Under the pieces are notes generated by a model. The model was not told the origin of the DNA and did not search any database. It saw only the letters and a program-made list of their open reading frames with translations. 64,000 nucleotides of DNA from Flavobacteriales bacterium. Its GTDB lineage: Bacteria > Bacteroidota > Bacteroidia > Flavobacteriales > Flavobacteriaceae. This document shows, one piece after another, positions 11,157 through 22,254 of this stretch (its first letter is position 1; the number at the start of each line of letters is the position of its first letter). Made by a program: the position numbers and the translations under genes. The stretch covers positions 1 to 64,000 of the forward strand of contig SGZG01000001.1 of assembly GCA_004214185.1 (NCBI GenBank), given 5' to 3'.

Positions 11157-12272
11157 ATGAAAACTACCAAAAAATTACAAAAAGCATTTATTCTACTTGA
11201 AGATGGTACTACTTTTTTTGGAAAGTCTTTGGGTGTAGAGGGTTCTGCGTTTGGAGAGTTGTGTTTTAACACTGGAATGACAGGTTATCAAGAAATTTTT
11301 ACAGATCCATCCTATTATGGTCAGTTAATGGTAACCACAAACGCTCATATTGGAAATTACGGAGTTAGTGAAGAAGATATTGAGTCTAAATCTCCAAAAA
11401 TTGCTGGTTTAATTTGTAAAAATTTTAATCAGAAATTTTCAAGACCTGCTGCTAACGGTTCTCTTCAAAATTTTTTTATTGATCATAAAATAGTTGCGAT
11501 ATCTGATGTTGATACAAGAGCATTGGTATCTCACATTAGAGATAATGGAGCGATGAATGCTGTTATATCAACTAAATTAGATTCAATTGATAATTTAAAA
11601 TTAGAGCTTAAAGATTTTCCATCAATGGTTGGTTTAGAACTTGCCTCAAAAGTTTCAACAAAAGAACCTTATTATTATGGAAATCCTGATTCTAATATTA
11701 AAATTGCTGCCCTTGATTTAGGAATAAAACTAAATATTTTGAGAAATCTTGAAAAAAGAGGTGCATATATAAAAGTTTTTTCATACGATTCAAGTTTTGA
11801 AGACTTATCATCTTGGAATCCTGATGGCTATTTTATTTCTAATGGTCCAGGTGATCCTGAACCTTTAAGTTCAGCAATTAATCTTGCAAAGGAAATTCTA
11901 AAAGTAAATAAGCCTCTTTTTGGTATATGTCTAGGTCATCAAGTTATTGCACTTGCAAATGGAATTTCAACTTACAAAATGCACAATGGACATAGAGGAA
12001 TTAACCATCCAGTTTTAAATCTAATTACTGGAAAAGGTGAAATTACATCACAAAATCATGGATTTGCAATTGATAAACAAGAAACAGAATCAAATCCAAA
12101 CGTTCAAGTAACACACCTTCATTTAAATGACGATACAATCGCTGGGATAAGTATAAAAAATAAAAATTGTTTTTCTGTTCAATATCATCCTGAGGCTAGT
12201 CCTGGTCCCCACGATTCAAATTATCTATTTGACCAATTTATTGAACTAATCAAATCTAATATTAATGAGTAA
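11157..12272 (+). CDS. carA: Carbamoyl-phosphate synthase small subunit
   Basis: Glutaminase motif [13 protein letters not shown]-terminal CarA domain. Confidence 0.97.
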   Translation: MKTTKKLQKAFILLEDGTTFFGKSLGVEGSAFGELCFNTGMTGYQEIFTDPSYYGQLMVTTNAHIGNYGVSEEDIESKSPKIAGLICKNFNQKFSRPAANGSLQNFFIDHKIVAISDVDTRALVSHIRDNGAMNAVISTKLDSIDNLKLELKDFPSMVGLELASKVSTKEPYYYGNPDSNIKIAALDLGIKLNILRNLEKRGAYIKVFSYDSSFEDLSSWNPDGYFISNGPGDPEPLSSAINLAKEILKVNKPLFGICLGHQVIALANGISTYKMHNGHRGINHPVLNLITGKGEITSQNHGFAIDKQETESNPNVQVTHLHLNDDTIAGISIKNKNCFSVQYHPEASPGPHDSNYLFDQFIELIKSNINE

Positions 12273-13557
12273 AATAAAAAAAGTAATTGCGAGACAAATT
12301 TTTGATTCTCGTGGAAATCCTACAGTTGAAGTAGATGTTATAACTGATGATGGAGTTTTAGGCAGAGCTGCTGTTCCCTCTGGAGCATCAACTGGTGAAC
12401 ATGAAGCTGTAGAGTTAAGAGATGGAGGTCCTAATTATATGGGCAAAGGTGTTTTAAAGGCTGTTTCTAATGTAAATAATATTATATCAAAAGAAGTCAT
12501 TGGATTATCAGTTTTTGATCAAGAAAAAGTAGATAATTTAATGATTAATATTGATGGCACTCCTAACAAGGCTAATTTAGGCGCAAATGCAATACTTGGT
12601 GTGTCATTAGCGTTGGCCAAAGCAGCAAGTAATTCGAAAGGAATTTCTCTTCACAATTATATTTCTAAAAATACTAGTAATACACTTCCTGTTCCAATGA
12701 TGAATATTATTAATGGAGGTTCTCATTCTGATGCTCCTATAGCTTTTCAGGAATTTATGATAATGCCAGTTGAAGCTGAAAGTTTTACTCACGCTATGCA
12801 AATCGGATCTGAAATTTTTCATAATCTAAAGAAAATACTTTCAGAAAGAGGTTTGACAACTTCTGTTGGAGATGAAGGTGGTTTTGCTCCAAAACTTGAT
12901 GGTACTGAAGATGCCTTAAATACAATTATTAATGCAATTGAAAAAGCAGGTTATGAAGCTGGTAAGCAGGTAATGATTGCTTTGGATTGTGCATCCTCCG
13001 AATTTTATGAAAACGGAATGTATGATTATTCAATTTTTGAAGGTTCAGATGGTAAAATCTTAAATTCAAAACAACAGGCAGAATATTTATCAGATTTATC
13101 ATCACAATATCCAATTATTTCAATTGAGGATGGAATGGATGAAAACGATTGGGACGGTTGGTCACATTTGACAAAGATGTGTGGAGATAGAGTGCAAATA
13201 GTTGGAGATGATTTGTTCGTAACGAATGTTGAAAGATTAAGTAATGGAATCAAGAATAATATAGCAAACTCCATTTTAATTAAAGTTAATCAAATAGGTA
13301 CATTAACTGAAACGATAAATGCTGTAAAAATGGCGCATGAGGCTGGTTTTACTAGTGTAATGTCTCACAGATCCGGAGAAACTGAGGATAACACTATTGC
13401 AGATTTAGCAGTTGGATTAGCAACTGGTCAAATCAAAACTGGTTCTGCATCAAGAAGTGATAGAATTGCAAAATATAATCAGTTGTTAAGAATTGAAGAG
13501 GAATTAGGTGAAAATGCATTCTATCCTAAGAAAAAAGCTTTTAAGGTTAGTTTTTAA
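12265..13557 (+). CDS. eno: Enolase
   Basis: [36 protein letters not shown]. Confidence 0.98.
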   Translation: MSKIKKVIARQIFDSRGNPTVEVDVITDDGVLGRAAVPSGASTGEHEAVELRDGGPNYMGKGVLKAVSNVNNIISKEVIGLSVFDQEKVDNLMINIDGTPNKANLGANAILGVSLALAKAASNSKGISLHNYISKNTSNTLPVPMMNIINGGSHSDAPIAFQEFMIMPVEAESFTHAMQIGSEIFHNLKKILSERGLTTSVGDEGGFAPKLDGTEDALNTIINAIEKAGYEAGKQVMIALDCASSEFYENGMYDYSIFEGSDGKILNSKQQAEYLSDLSSQYPIISIEDGMDENDWDGWSHLTKMCGDRVQIVGDDLFVTNVERLSNGIKNNIANSILIKVNQIGTLTETINAVKMAHEAGFTSVMSHRSGETEDNTIADLAVGLATGQIKTGSASRSDRIAKYNQLLRIEEELGENAFYPKKKAFKVSF

Positions 13558-13589
13558 AAACTTTCACTAAATTTAAGATATATCAAATT

Positions 13590-14873
13590 ATGAAAAATAA
13601 AGCAACTCTTAGTTTTAATGATAAAGTTCATGATCTAAATTTAATTAGCGGATCTGAAAATGAGGTTGCTTTGGATATTAGTAGGTTAAGACAGGAAGCT
13701 AACCTAATAACAATCGATGCAGGATTTAAAAATACAGGTTCATGCCAGAGTGCTATAACATTTCTTGATGGTGAAAATGGAATATTAAGATACAGAGGCT
13801 ATTCAATTGAAGAATTAGCAAATAATGCAAATTTTTTAGAGGTTGCATATTTATTAATATTTGGTGAACTACCTAATCAAGAACAAGTAGACAAACTTTC
13901 AGACGATATTAAAGAAAGGTCAATTATTGATGAAGATTTAAGAATAATTTTAAATAGTTATCCAAAGTCTGCTCACCCAATGGGAATTCTTTCCTCTCTA
14001 ACTAGTGGACTGGTTGCTTTTGATCCATCTGCTGTAGACATTGATAATGAAGAAGATATGTATGATGCAATTTTAAATCTTCTTGCAAAGATTCCGGTTT
14101 TGGTTGCATGGGTATACAGAAGAAGAAAAGGACTTCCGCTTGAATATGGTGATACCTCTTTAGGTTATGTAGAAAACCTAGCTAAAATGATGTTTCAACG
14201 TCCAAATAAAGAATATATCCAAAACAAAACTGTTGTTAACGCTTTAAATAAATTGTTGATTTTACATGCTGACCACGAACAAAATTGTTCTACATCAACT
14301 GTGAGAATTGTGGGATCTTCACATGCTGGTTTATTTGCATCAATCTCTGCTGGTATCTCTGCATTGTGGGGAAGGTTGCATGGTGGAGCTAATCAGGCTG
14401 TTATTGAAATGCTTCAAGCTATTGATAATGATGGAGGTGATACAAAGAAATATATGTCTAAGGCAAAAGATAAATCAGACCCTTTTAGACTAATGGGTTT
14501 TGGTCACAGAGTTTATAAAAATTTTGACCCAAGGGCTAAAATAATTAAAATTGCTGCAGATGAAGTTTTAAAGGATTTGGGTATTAACGATCCAATTCTT
14601 GAAATAGCTAAAGGTTTAGAAAAAGAAGCATTGGAAGATCAATATTTTGTTGAGAGAAAACTTTACCCTAATGTTGATTTCTATTCAGGAATAATTTACA
14701 AAGCACTTGATATTCCAAACGAAATGTTTACCGTAATGTTTGCTTTAGGTAGATTGCCAGGTTGGGTTGCACACTGGAGAGAAATGAGATTACGTAAAGA
14801 ACCAATCGGAAGACCAAGACAAGTTTATATTGGAGAGACTGAAAGACCTTTTACTGATATTAAATCCAGATAA
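13590..14873 (+). CDS. gltA: Citrate synthase
   Basis: LHADHEQNCSTSTVRIVGSSHAG, GFGHRVYKNFDPRA. Confidence 0.97.
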   Translation: MKNKATLSFNDKVHDLNLISGSENEVALDISRLRQEANLITIDAGFKNTGSCQSAITFLDGENGILRYRGYSIEELANNANFLEVAYLLIFGELPNQEQVDKLSDDIKERSIIDEDLRIILNSYPKSAHPMGILSSLTSGLVAFDPSAVDIDNEEDMYDAILNLLAKIPVLVAWVYRRRKGLPLEYGDTSLGYVENLAKMMFQRPNKEYIQNKTVVNALNKLLILHADHEQNCSTSTVRIVGSSHAGLFASISAGISALWGRLHGGANQAVIEMLQAIDNDGGDTKKYMSKAKDKSDPFRLMGFGHRVYKNFDPRAKIIKIAADEVLKDLGINDPILEIAKGLEKEALEDQYFVERKLYPNVDFYSGIIYKALDIPNEMFTVMFALGRLPGWVAHWREMRLRKEPIGRPRQVYIGETERPFTDIKSR

Positions 14874-14890
14874 ATTTTAATCATTTGGTT

Positions 14891-15802
14891 ATGGAAATTT
14901 TAGTTAGTAGTGAAACTTCTAAACTAAGATCTGTAATTATTGGAATTGCTGATAGTTTAGGTGAAAAACCTGTTCTGAGTGATTTGTACGATCCTAAATC
15001 AATTGAAAACTTAAAAAAAGGAACATATCCTACAGAAAAAGATATGATTCAGGAACTGCAAAATTTTGTGAGTATTTTAGAAAAATATGATATCAAAGTT
15101 TATAGGCCTGAATTGATAAAAGATTATAACCAGATTTTTTCAAGAGATATTGGTTTTGTAATTGATAATTTTTTTTTCAAATCTAATATTCTTCCTAAAA
15201 GAGCCAATGAATTTAATGGTATAACCTCAATATTATCAAAATTTTCATATCAATTTGTATCAATGCCTGAAAATTACCATGTTGAAGGTGGTGACGTTCT
15301 TTACCATAAGAATAATATCTTTCTTGGTTATTATGACAAGTATGATTACAAAAATCTGTTTACAGCCAGGACCAATAAATTTGCTGTGGAATTTTTGATT
15401 GATTTTTTTCCTGAAAAAAAAGTCAAAGCCTTTCATTTAAATAAATCATTGACTGACCCCAAGAAAAATATATTACACTTAGACTGTTGTTTGCAAATTG
15501 TAGGAAAAAATAAGGCAATTATTCATCCAGATGCATTCACATTTAAAAAAGATTATAAATGGCTAGTTGATTTTTTCGGTTCAAAAAATATTTTTGAGAT
15601 TAATGCTAAAGAAATGTATGATATGACTAGTAACGTCTTGTCTATTAATGATCATACAGTAGTTTCACAACCAAAATTTAATAGACTCAATAGATGGTTA
15701 AGAAGTCACAATATCTTTGTTGAGGAAGTTGATTTGACAGAAGTTTCTAAACAAGAAGGACTTTTTAGATGTACATCATTACCTTTGGTTAGATATGACT
15801 AG
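14891..15802 (+). CDS. Dimethylarginine dimethylaminohydrolase / arginine deiminase-superfamily hydrolase
   Basis: HVEGGDVLYH, HLDCCLQIV, C-terminal RCTSLPLVR. The ORF track starts at a TTG (14885); ATG at 14891 is preferred. Confidence 0.8.
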   Translation: MEILVSSETSKLRSVIIGIADSLGEKPVLSDLYDPKSIENLKKGTYPTEKDMIQELQNFVSILEKYDIKVYRPELIKDYNQIFSRDIGFVIDNFFFKSNILPKRANEFNGITSILSKFSYQFVSMPENYHVEGGDVLYHKNNIFLGYYDKYDYKNLFTARTNKFAVEFLIDFFPEKKVKAFHLNKSLTDPKKNILHLDCCLQIVGKNKAIIHPDAFTFKKDYKWLVDFFGSKNIFEINAKEMYDMTSNVLSINDHTVVSQPKFNRLNRWLRSHNIFVEEVDLTEVSKQEGLFRCTSLPLVRYD

Positions 15803-16712
15803 TATTCAATCTATTCTAATGGTTAGACCGTGTGGTTTTAAAACAAATATTCAAACTCTAGATAATAATTTTTTTCAAAATATTTCCAATTTAAATGAAA
15901 ATGAACTTTTAGAAAAAGCTCAACAGGAATTTGATAATCTTGTTAATAAAATTAGATCAAATGGCATTCCAGTTATTGTTTTTCAAGATGATCAAAAACA
16001 TGAAACACCTGACTCTTTATTTCCAAATAATTGGATAAGTTTTCATAAAAAAAATACAATTGCTTTATATCCAATGTTTGCAGAAAATAGAAGGTTAGAA
16101 AGAAATTTCGAAATCATAAAATTCATTGAAAAAAATGGAGTGATAATTAATAATATTCATGATTATACAGAAGCAGAAAATAATAATGAGTTTTTGGAGG
16201 GTACAGGAAGTATGGTTTTAGATCGCATCAACAATAAGGTATATGCTTCAATTTCTAAAAGAACATCAGAGAATTTAGTTGACGAGTTTTGTGAAGACTT
16301 TGATTATATGCCAATTATCTTTAAATCATTTCAAAGTCATGATAATAAAAGAAAATTAATTTATCATACAAATGTTATGATGTGTATTGCTGCAAAATAC
16401 TGTGTAATATGTCTGGACGCAATAGATGATGAAGTAGAAAAAAATAAGGTAATTCAATCTCTAAAGGATGACAAAAAGGAAATAATTAATATTGATAATC
16501 AACAATTAAATTCTTTTGCAGGAAATATGATTGAATTAATTTATGATAATAAAAGTTTTTTAATTATGAGTTATTCTGCCTATTCCTCATTATCATCTCA
16601 ACAAATAAAAAATATTGAAAAGTACTCTCAAATAATTTATTCAGACGTATCTACTATTGAATATTGTGGAGGAGGTAGTGTTAGGTGTATGATTGCAGAA
16701 ATTTTTAATTAG
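15795..16712 (+). CDS. ctlX: CtlX-like citrulline/arginine-deiminase-superfamily hydrolase
   Basis: FPNNWISFHKKNTIALYPMFAENRRLER, HTNVMM, C-terminal CGGGSVRCMIAEIF. Confidence 0.82.
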   Translation: MTSIQSILMVRPCGFKTNIQTLDNNFFQNISNLNENELLEKAQQEFDNLVNKIRSNGIPVIVFQDDQKHETPDSLFPNNWISFHKKNTIALYPMFAENRRLERNFEIIKFIEKNGVIINNIHDYTEAENNNEFLEGTGSMVLDRINNKVYASISKRTSENLVDEFCEDFDYMPIIFKSFQSHDNKRKLIYHTNVMMCIAAKYCVICLDAIDDEVEKNKVIQSLKDDKKEIINIDNQQLNSFAGNMIELIYDNKSFLIMSYSAYSSLSSQQIKNIEKYSQIIYSDVSTIEYCGGGSVRCMIAEIFN

Positions 16713-17106
16713 AAGCTCTTAGTCTCAAAATTTTTTTAAAAAAATCATGTTCGGTTTTTTTGTTAGCATTAACTTTTATAAAAAAGTTATCTATATATAT
16801 TGAATATTCATTTGCCTTTCCTTTAAAGATTTTCAGCTTATAAAAAGGTACAATTAAGCCATATATTTCTAAAAGTGATTTAAAATGGATTATTATTCCT
16901 TTGGGTCTTATCTCAATATTACAATAATTTAAGTTATTATCCAGATTTAATAAATTCTCAATAATTGAATCAGCACTATTAACAATTAGTTTAGAGGATC
17001 CTATTCCTCCAATTTTTAGTCTTTGTAAAATAGTGTAAGGTTTTCCTACATAATTATTTATTTCATCGATAATTTTTTGATTATTATATGAAATATTTTT
17101 TAACAT
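16705..17106 (-). CDS. Hypothetical protein (133 aa)
   Basis: Uninterrupted ORF filling the gap between ctlX and argS, 8-nt convergent overlap with ctlX; no family recognised. Confidence 0.65.
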   Translation of the reverse strand: MLKNISYNNQKIIDEINNYVGKPYTILQRLKIGGIGSSKLIVNSADSIIENLLNLDNNLNYCNIEIRPKGIIIHFKSLLEIYGLIVPFYKLKIFKGKANEYSIYIDNFFIKVNANKKTEHDFFKKILRLRASN

Positions 17107-17191
17107 CTACTATGAAATTATATATTCAAATATAAACGATACGTTAAAATTAAATGTTCATATTATAATTATATTTACTTAAAATTTTTAA

Positions 17192-18970
17192 ATGGAAATA
17201 ACCACAGTTTTAAAATCTGAATTATCGAAATATTTAAAGCTTAAATATGATATAGATTTTAAAAATTTTGAAATTCAGCAAACAAGAAAAGATTTTGAAG
17301 GTGATTTAACTGTCGTTATTTTTCCATTACTCAAATATCTAAAACAAAATCCTGTTAATTTAGGAAATGAACTAGGAACTTTTATTCTAAATAATTCATC
17401 TCTCTTTACAGGATTTAATGTCATTCAAGGTTTTTTAAACTTAACTGTTTCGACATCATATTATTTAGACTTTTTAAATAAATGTTTAAATAACGATAAT
17501 TATGGTTTTCATAAAGTAAGCAAAAATAGTCCACTCTATTTGGTAGAATTTTCATCACCTAATACAAATAAACCTCTTCATTTAGGTCATATAAGAAATA
17601 TTTTACTTGGTTTTTCAATATCAAAAATTTTAGAAGCCTCTGGAAAAAGAGTTCACAAAACACAAATTATAAACGATAGAGGAATACATATCTGCAAATC
17701 CATAGTTGCTTGGCTTAAATATGGAAATAATGAAACTCCAACAAGTTCTAAAGAAAAAGGTGACTTTTTTGTTGGAAAATATTATATACTCTTCGATAAG
17801 CAATTTAAAAAAGAAGTAGATGAATTAATATCAAAAGGATATACAAAGATTGAAGCAGAAAAAAATTCTTTAATTTTTTTAGAAGCTAAAGAATTACTTA
17901 AAAAATGGGAAGCTGGAGAAGAAGAGGTAATGAATATTTGGAGAACAATGAATGGTTGGGTATATGATGGCTTTGAAAAAACTTATAATGATTTAGGTGT
18001 TGACTTTGATTCTTACTATTATGAAAGTGAAACATATTTAATTGGAAAAGAAATTATTAACCATGGATTAAAAAAAGAGATCTTCTTCAGAAAAAAAGAT
18101 AATTCAGTTTGGATTGATTTAACAAATGACGGTTTAGACGAAAAAATTTTATTAAGGTCTGATGGTACTTCTGTTTATATGACTCAAGATCTAGGTACCG
18201 CTTTTATTCGTCATAAAAATAATCCTGACATGAATGGTTTAATTTATACCGTTGGCAACGAACAAGACTATCATTTTAAAGTATTATTTAAAATTTTAAA
18301 AAAATTAGGTTTTGACTGGGCTGAAAACCTATTTCATTTGAGTTATGGCATGGTAGACCTTCCCTCTGGAAAGATGAAAAGTAGAGAAGGAACTGTTGTT
18401 GATGCTGATGAGTTAACTTTAGAAATGAGTAGCAATGCTTCTAAACTATCAAGCGAGTTAGGTAAATTAGATGGAATGACCTTTGATGAAAAGTTAGTAT
18501 TAAATAAAACTATTGGATTAGGCGCTTTAAAGTACCATATCCTTAAAGTTGATCCAAAAAAGAGAATTTTATTTGATCCTAAAGATTCTATTGATTTTAA
18601 TGGAAATACAGGACCTTTTATTCAATATACATATGCAAGAATTCAATCTCTTATTGTAAAATCAAATTTTAAAAAATCAACTATTAATAAAGAAATTGAG
18701 CTAAATGATAAAGAAAAAAAATTATTAAAACTAATAATGTTGTATCCAAATATAATTAAGTCTTCAGCAGAAAATCTGAACCCAGCACTAATTGCAAATT
18801 ATATTTATGATATAGTGAAAACATTTAATTCATATTATCAATCTGTTTCAATATTAAAAATTGAAGATAAATCAGTTCAGAATTTTAGATTAAGTTTAAG
18901 TTTTAAGATTGGTTTGATTATAAAATCTTCAATGCGATTATTAGGGATTGAAGTTCCAAATAAAATGTAA
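17192..18970 (+). CDS. argS: Arginyl-tRNA synthetase
   Basis: SSPNTNKPLHLGHIRNI class I signature; GMVDLPSGKMKSREGTVVDAD. Confidence 0.98.
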   Translation: MEITTVLKSELSKYLKLKYDIDFKNFEIQQTRKDFEGDLTVVIFPLLKYLKQNPVNLGNELGTFILNNSSLFTGFNVIQGFLNLTVSTSYYLDFLNKCLNNDNYGFHKVSKNSPLYLVEFSSPNTNKPLHLGHIRNILLGFSISKILEASGKRVHKTQIINDRGIHICKSIVAWLKYGNNETPTSSKEKGDFFVGKYYILFDKQFKKEVDELISKGYTKIEAEKNSLIFLEAKELLKKWEAGEEEVMNIWRTMNGWVYDGFEKTYNDLGVDFDSYYYESETYLIGKEIINHGLKKEIFFRKKDNSVWIDLTNDGLDEKILLRSDGTSVYMTQDLGTAFIRHKNNPDMNGLIYTVGNEQDYHFKVLFKILKKLGFDWAENLFHLSYGMVDLPSGKMKSREGTVVDADELTLEMSSNASKLSSELGKLDGMTFDEKLVLNKTIGLGALKYHILKVDPKKRILFDPKDSIDFNGNTGPFIQYTYARIQSLIVKSNFKKSTINKEIELNDKEKKLLKLIMLYPNIIKSSAENLNPALIANYIYDIVKTFNSYYQSVSILKIEDKSVQNFRLSLSFKIGLIIKSSMRLLGIEVPNKM

Positions 18971-19003
18971 TAAATAATTATATTTAAAAATATTAGATTA
19001 TAA

Positions 19004-20332
19004 ATGTTCAATAACTTAACTGAAAAACTAAATTCTGCTTTCAAAGTCCTTAAAGGACAAGGTAAAATTACTGAAATTAATGTTGCTGAAACTTTAAAGG
19101 AAGTAAGAAGAGCTCTCCTAGAGGCAGACGTAAATTTTAAAACAGCTAAAGAATTTACTTTAAATGTAAAAAATAAAGCACTTGGTCAAAATGTTTTAAC
19201 TACCATTAATCCAGGGCAATTGATGGTTAAAATAGTTAAAGATGAATTAACTCAGCTTATGGGTGGTAATTCTGAGGGAATTAATTTATCTAATTCATTG
19301 ACGATAATTTTAATGTCTGGCCTTCAAGGTTCAGGAAAAACTACATTTTCAGGTAAATTATCAAATTTCTTAAAAAATAAAAAAGGTAAGAATCCATTAT
19401 TAGTTGCATGCGATGTTTACAGACCAGCTGCAATAGAACAATTAAAGGTAATTGGAGACCAACTTAATATTGAAGTATATTTTGATGAAGATGAAAAAAA
19501 CCCTGTCAAAATTGCTAAAGATTCAATAAAACACGCAAAGAAAAATGGAAACAATTTAGTAGTTCTTGATACTGCGGGTAGATTAGCAGTTGACAAACAA
19601 ATGATGGATGAAATCAAAGATATTCATGATGCAGTTAGTCCTCATGAAACTTTGTTTGTTGTTGACTCAATGACTGGTCAGGACGCAGTTAATACTGCTA
19701 AAGCATTTAATGACATTTTAAATTTCGAAGGGGTTATTTTAACAAAACTTGATGGTGATACAAGAGGAGGAGCTGCATTATCTATAAAATCTGTAGTTAA
19801 TAAACCAATTAAATTTATAGGTACAGGAGAAAAAATGGATGCTATTGATGTTTTCTATCCAGAAAGAATGGCTGATAGAATTCTTGGGATGGGTGACATA
19901 GTGTCTTTAGTTGAAAAAGCTCAAGATGTTTACGACGAAAAGCAGGCACGTATTTTAAGTAAAAAAATTGCTAAAAGTCAATTTGGATTAGATGATTTTT
20001 TAGAACAAATAAAAAAAATAAAACAAATGGGTGATATAAAAGATATGGTTAATATGATTCCGGGTGCTAGTAAAGCTATGGGAGATACGGAAATTGATAA
20101 TGATTCTTTTAAACACATTGAAGCTTTGATTTATTCAATGACCCCTAAGGAAAGATCTAATCCAAAAATAATAGATGTTAGTAGAAAAAAAAGAATTTCA
20201 AAAGGGAGTGGACTTGACGTACAAGAGTTGAATAAACTTTTAAAACAATTTGAACAAATGTCTAAAATGATGAAAATGATGCAAGGTGGAGGAGCAAGTA
20301 GAATGATGCAAATGATGAAAGGAATGAAATAA
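19004..20332 (+). CDS. ffh: Signal recognition particle protein Ffh
   Basis: GLQGSGKTTFSGKLS, Met-rich C-terminal M domain. Confidence 0.98.
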   Translation: MFNNLTEKLNSAFKVLKGQGKITEINVAETLKEVRRALLEADVNFKTAKEFTLNVKNKALGQNVLTTINPGQLMVKIVKDELTQLMGGNSEGINLSNSLTIILMSGLQGSGKTTFSGKLSNFLKNKKGKNPLLVACDVYRPAAIEQLKVIGDQLNIEVYFDEDEKNPVKIAKDSIKHAKKNGNNLVVLDTAGRLAVDKQMMDEIKDIHDAVSPHETLFVVDSMTGQDAVNTAKAFNDILNFEGVILTKLDGDTRGGAALSIKSVVNKPIKFIGTGEKMDAIDVFYPERMADRILGMGDIVSLVEKAQDVYDEKQARILSKKIAKSQFGLDDFLEQIKKIKQMGDIKDMVNMIPGASKAMGDTEIDNDSFKHIEALIYSMTPKERSNPKIIDVSRKKRISKGSGLDVQELNKLLKQFEQMSKMMKMMQGGGASRMMQMMKGMK

Positions 20333-20347
20333 TTAAAAATAAATTCT

Positions 20348-21223
20348 ATGGAAATAATAGATGGAAAAAAAATTTCTAATCAAATAAAAGAAGAAATTAA
20401 AGTTGAGGTTGACTCACTAAAAGCCTTAGGAAAAAAAATTCCTCACCTTGCAGCTGTAATTGTTGGAGAAGATGGTGCTAGTCTAACATACGTAGGTAGT
20501 AAAGTTCGCTCTTGCAAACAAGTTGGTTTTAATTCCACTTTAGTTAAACTTGCTGAATCTATTACTGAAAATGAATTACTTGATGAAATTTATAAATTAA
20601 ACAATAATGATTCAATTGACGGATTTATTGTTCAACTTCCATTACCTAAACATATAGATGAACAAAAAATCTTATTAGCAATAGACCCAAATAAAGATGT
20701 TGATGGTTTCCATCCAACAAATTTCGGAAAAATGGCTCTAAATATGAGAACATTTATTCCTGCAACACCATATGGAATCATTGAACTAATAAAAAGATAC
20801 GGTATTGAAACCTCAGGAAAACATACAGTTGTAATTGGAAGAAGTCATATTGTTGGACGTCCCATAAGCATATTAATGAATAATAAAGGTCAGGGAGGTG
20901 ACTCTACAGTTACTGTGGTTCACAGTAAAACAAAAAATATTGAATTTTATACTAAAAATGCTGATATATTAGTTTCTGCTTTGGGAATTCCAGAGTATGT
21001 CAAGGAACACATGGTTAAAAATAATGTGGTTATTATTGACGTTGGTATAACAAGAGTTAAAGATCACAAAACTGAAAAGGGTTATGTGATAAAGGGTGAT
21101 GTAGATTTTGACTCAGTTTCTAAAAAGGCTAGTTATATCACGCCAGTTCCTGGTGGTGTTGGTCCGATGACTATAGCAATGTTACTGAAAAATACTTTAT
21201 TGTCAGTAGGTATGAGATCATAG
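20348..21223 (+). CDS. folD: Bifunctional methylenetetrahydrofolate dehydrogenase/cyclohydrolase
   Basis: VIGRSHIVGRPISILM, ITPVPGGVGPMTIAMLL. Confidence 0.98.
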   Translation: MEIIDGKKISNQIKEEIKVEVDSLKALGKKIPHLAAVIVGEDGASLTYVGSKVRSCKQVGFNSTLVKLAESITENELLDEIYKLNNNDSIDGFIVQLPLPKHIDEQKILLAIDPNKDVDGFHPTNFGKMALNMRTFIPATPYGIIELIKRYGIETSGKHTVVIGRSHIVGRPISILMNNKGQGGDSTVTVVHSKTKNIEFYTKNADILVSALGIPEYVKEHMVKNNVVIIDVGITRVKDHKTEKGYVIKGDVDFDSVSKKASYITPVPGGVGPMTIAMLLKNTLLSVGMRS

Positions 21224-21643
21224 CTATTTTGCAAAGATTTCATCAGGATTTTTAAAGGATTTAAATTCCAATGCATTTCCTGAAGGGTCTTTAAAAAACA
21301 TAGTAAACTGTTCTCCTTTTAAACCTTTGAATCTTATATATGGCTCAATTATAAAATTAATATTCTTATTTTTTAGTTTTTCAGAAAAGGTTTTAAAAGT
21401 ATCCCATTCTAAAACAATTCCAAAGTGAGGGATTGGAACATTTTTACCATCAACTGGATTAACTTTTAATTCTTTTATGTTCTCATCAAAATGTATTACA
21501 AGTTGATGTCCAAAGAAATTAAAATCTACCCAGTGATCACTACTTCTACCTTCCTCACATCCAAGTACGTCTCTATAGAAAGTTCTGTTCTTTTCAAGAT
21601 TATTCACTGGAATTGCTAAATGAAATGGAGATAATTTTAACAT
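21224..21643 (-). CDS. VOC/glyoxalase family protein
   Basis: MLKLSPFHLAIPVNNLEKNRTFYRDVLGCEEG...DPSGNALEFKSF; internal ATG at 21643 preferred over the track start at 21667. Confidence 0.85.
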   Translation of the reverse strand: MLKLSPFHLAIPVNNLEKNRTFYRDVLGCEEGRSSDHWVDFNFFGHQLVIHFDENIKELKVNPVDGKNVPIPHFGIVLEWDTFKTFSEKLKNKNINFIIEPYIRFKGLKGEQFTMFFKDPSGNALEFKSFKNPDEIFAK

Positions 21644-21653
21644 AATTAGATTT

Positions 21654-22196
21654 TTAATTCCAACCAATCATAAATCTTTTAATTTTACTTTCAGATGGAA
21701 TATTGATTTTTTTAATATTATTTTCTGTACCTAATCTTAGATCAATCGGAAGATTATTTTTATCAATAATAAAATATGCATCTATTTCATCAACATAAAT
21801 TATTAAATTATTAATCGTGTTTTGAATTGAATTTATTTTGTGATGTTTATCAATCTCACCAAAAGTACTTTTAGAATTTATTCCTTTACTAGTTTTAAAT
21901 TTTTCACTGATTATTTCTATTGTTTCAATAGGTTCCTCTGGGTCATGTTGATTTCTAGGAGTTAATGTCAACAAGTGCTCACTTTCAGAATTATAGATTA
22001 GATATTTGTCATCACCCGAAAACATGTAATCTCCTTCACCTATTCTTCTAACAATTGAATCGTTATTGTATATTGAATCTAACTGATTAACCTTATTTTC
22101 TTTAATTAGTTTACCAATTTTTCCTTTATCAATTTTATACTGATTTTGTGTACATCCAATTACAATTATTGAAAAAAAAAGTAAAAATTTTCTCAT
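21654..22196 (-). CDS. Hypothetical lipoprotein
   Basis: Signal peptide with lipobox MRKFLLFFSIIVIGC. Confidence 0.7.
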   Translation of the reverse strand: MRKFLLFFSIIVIGCTQNQYKIDKGKIGKLIKENKVNQLDSIYNNDSIVRRIGEGDYMFSGDDKYLIYNSESEHLLTLTPRNQHDPEEPIETIEIISEKFKTSKGINSKSTFGEIDKHHKINSIQNTINNLIIYVDEIDAYFIIDKNNLPIDLRLGTENNIKKINIPSESKIKRFMIGWN

Positions 22197-22242
22197 TAAG
22201 TATTAAACTTTGTTAAATGTAGTAATTAGTTTTAAATACATA

Positions 22243-22250
22243 TATATTTG
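22243..22250 (+). promoter_or_regulatory. -7 element TATATTTG upstream of queE
   Basis: Matches the Bacteroidota -7 consensus TAnnTTTG; no clear -33 at standard spacing. Confidence 0.5.
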
Positions 22251-22254
22251 CTCT

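Noticed and set aside
12607-13274. Three minus-strand ORFs (71, 61, 82 aa)
   Set aside because: Antisense to eno
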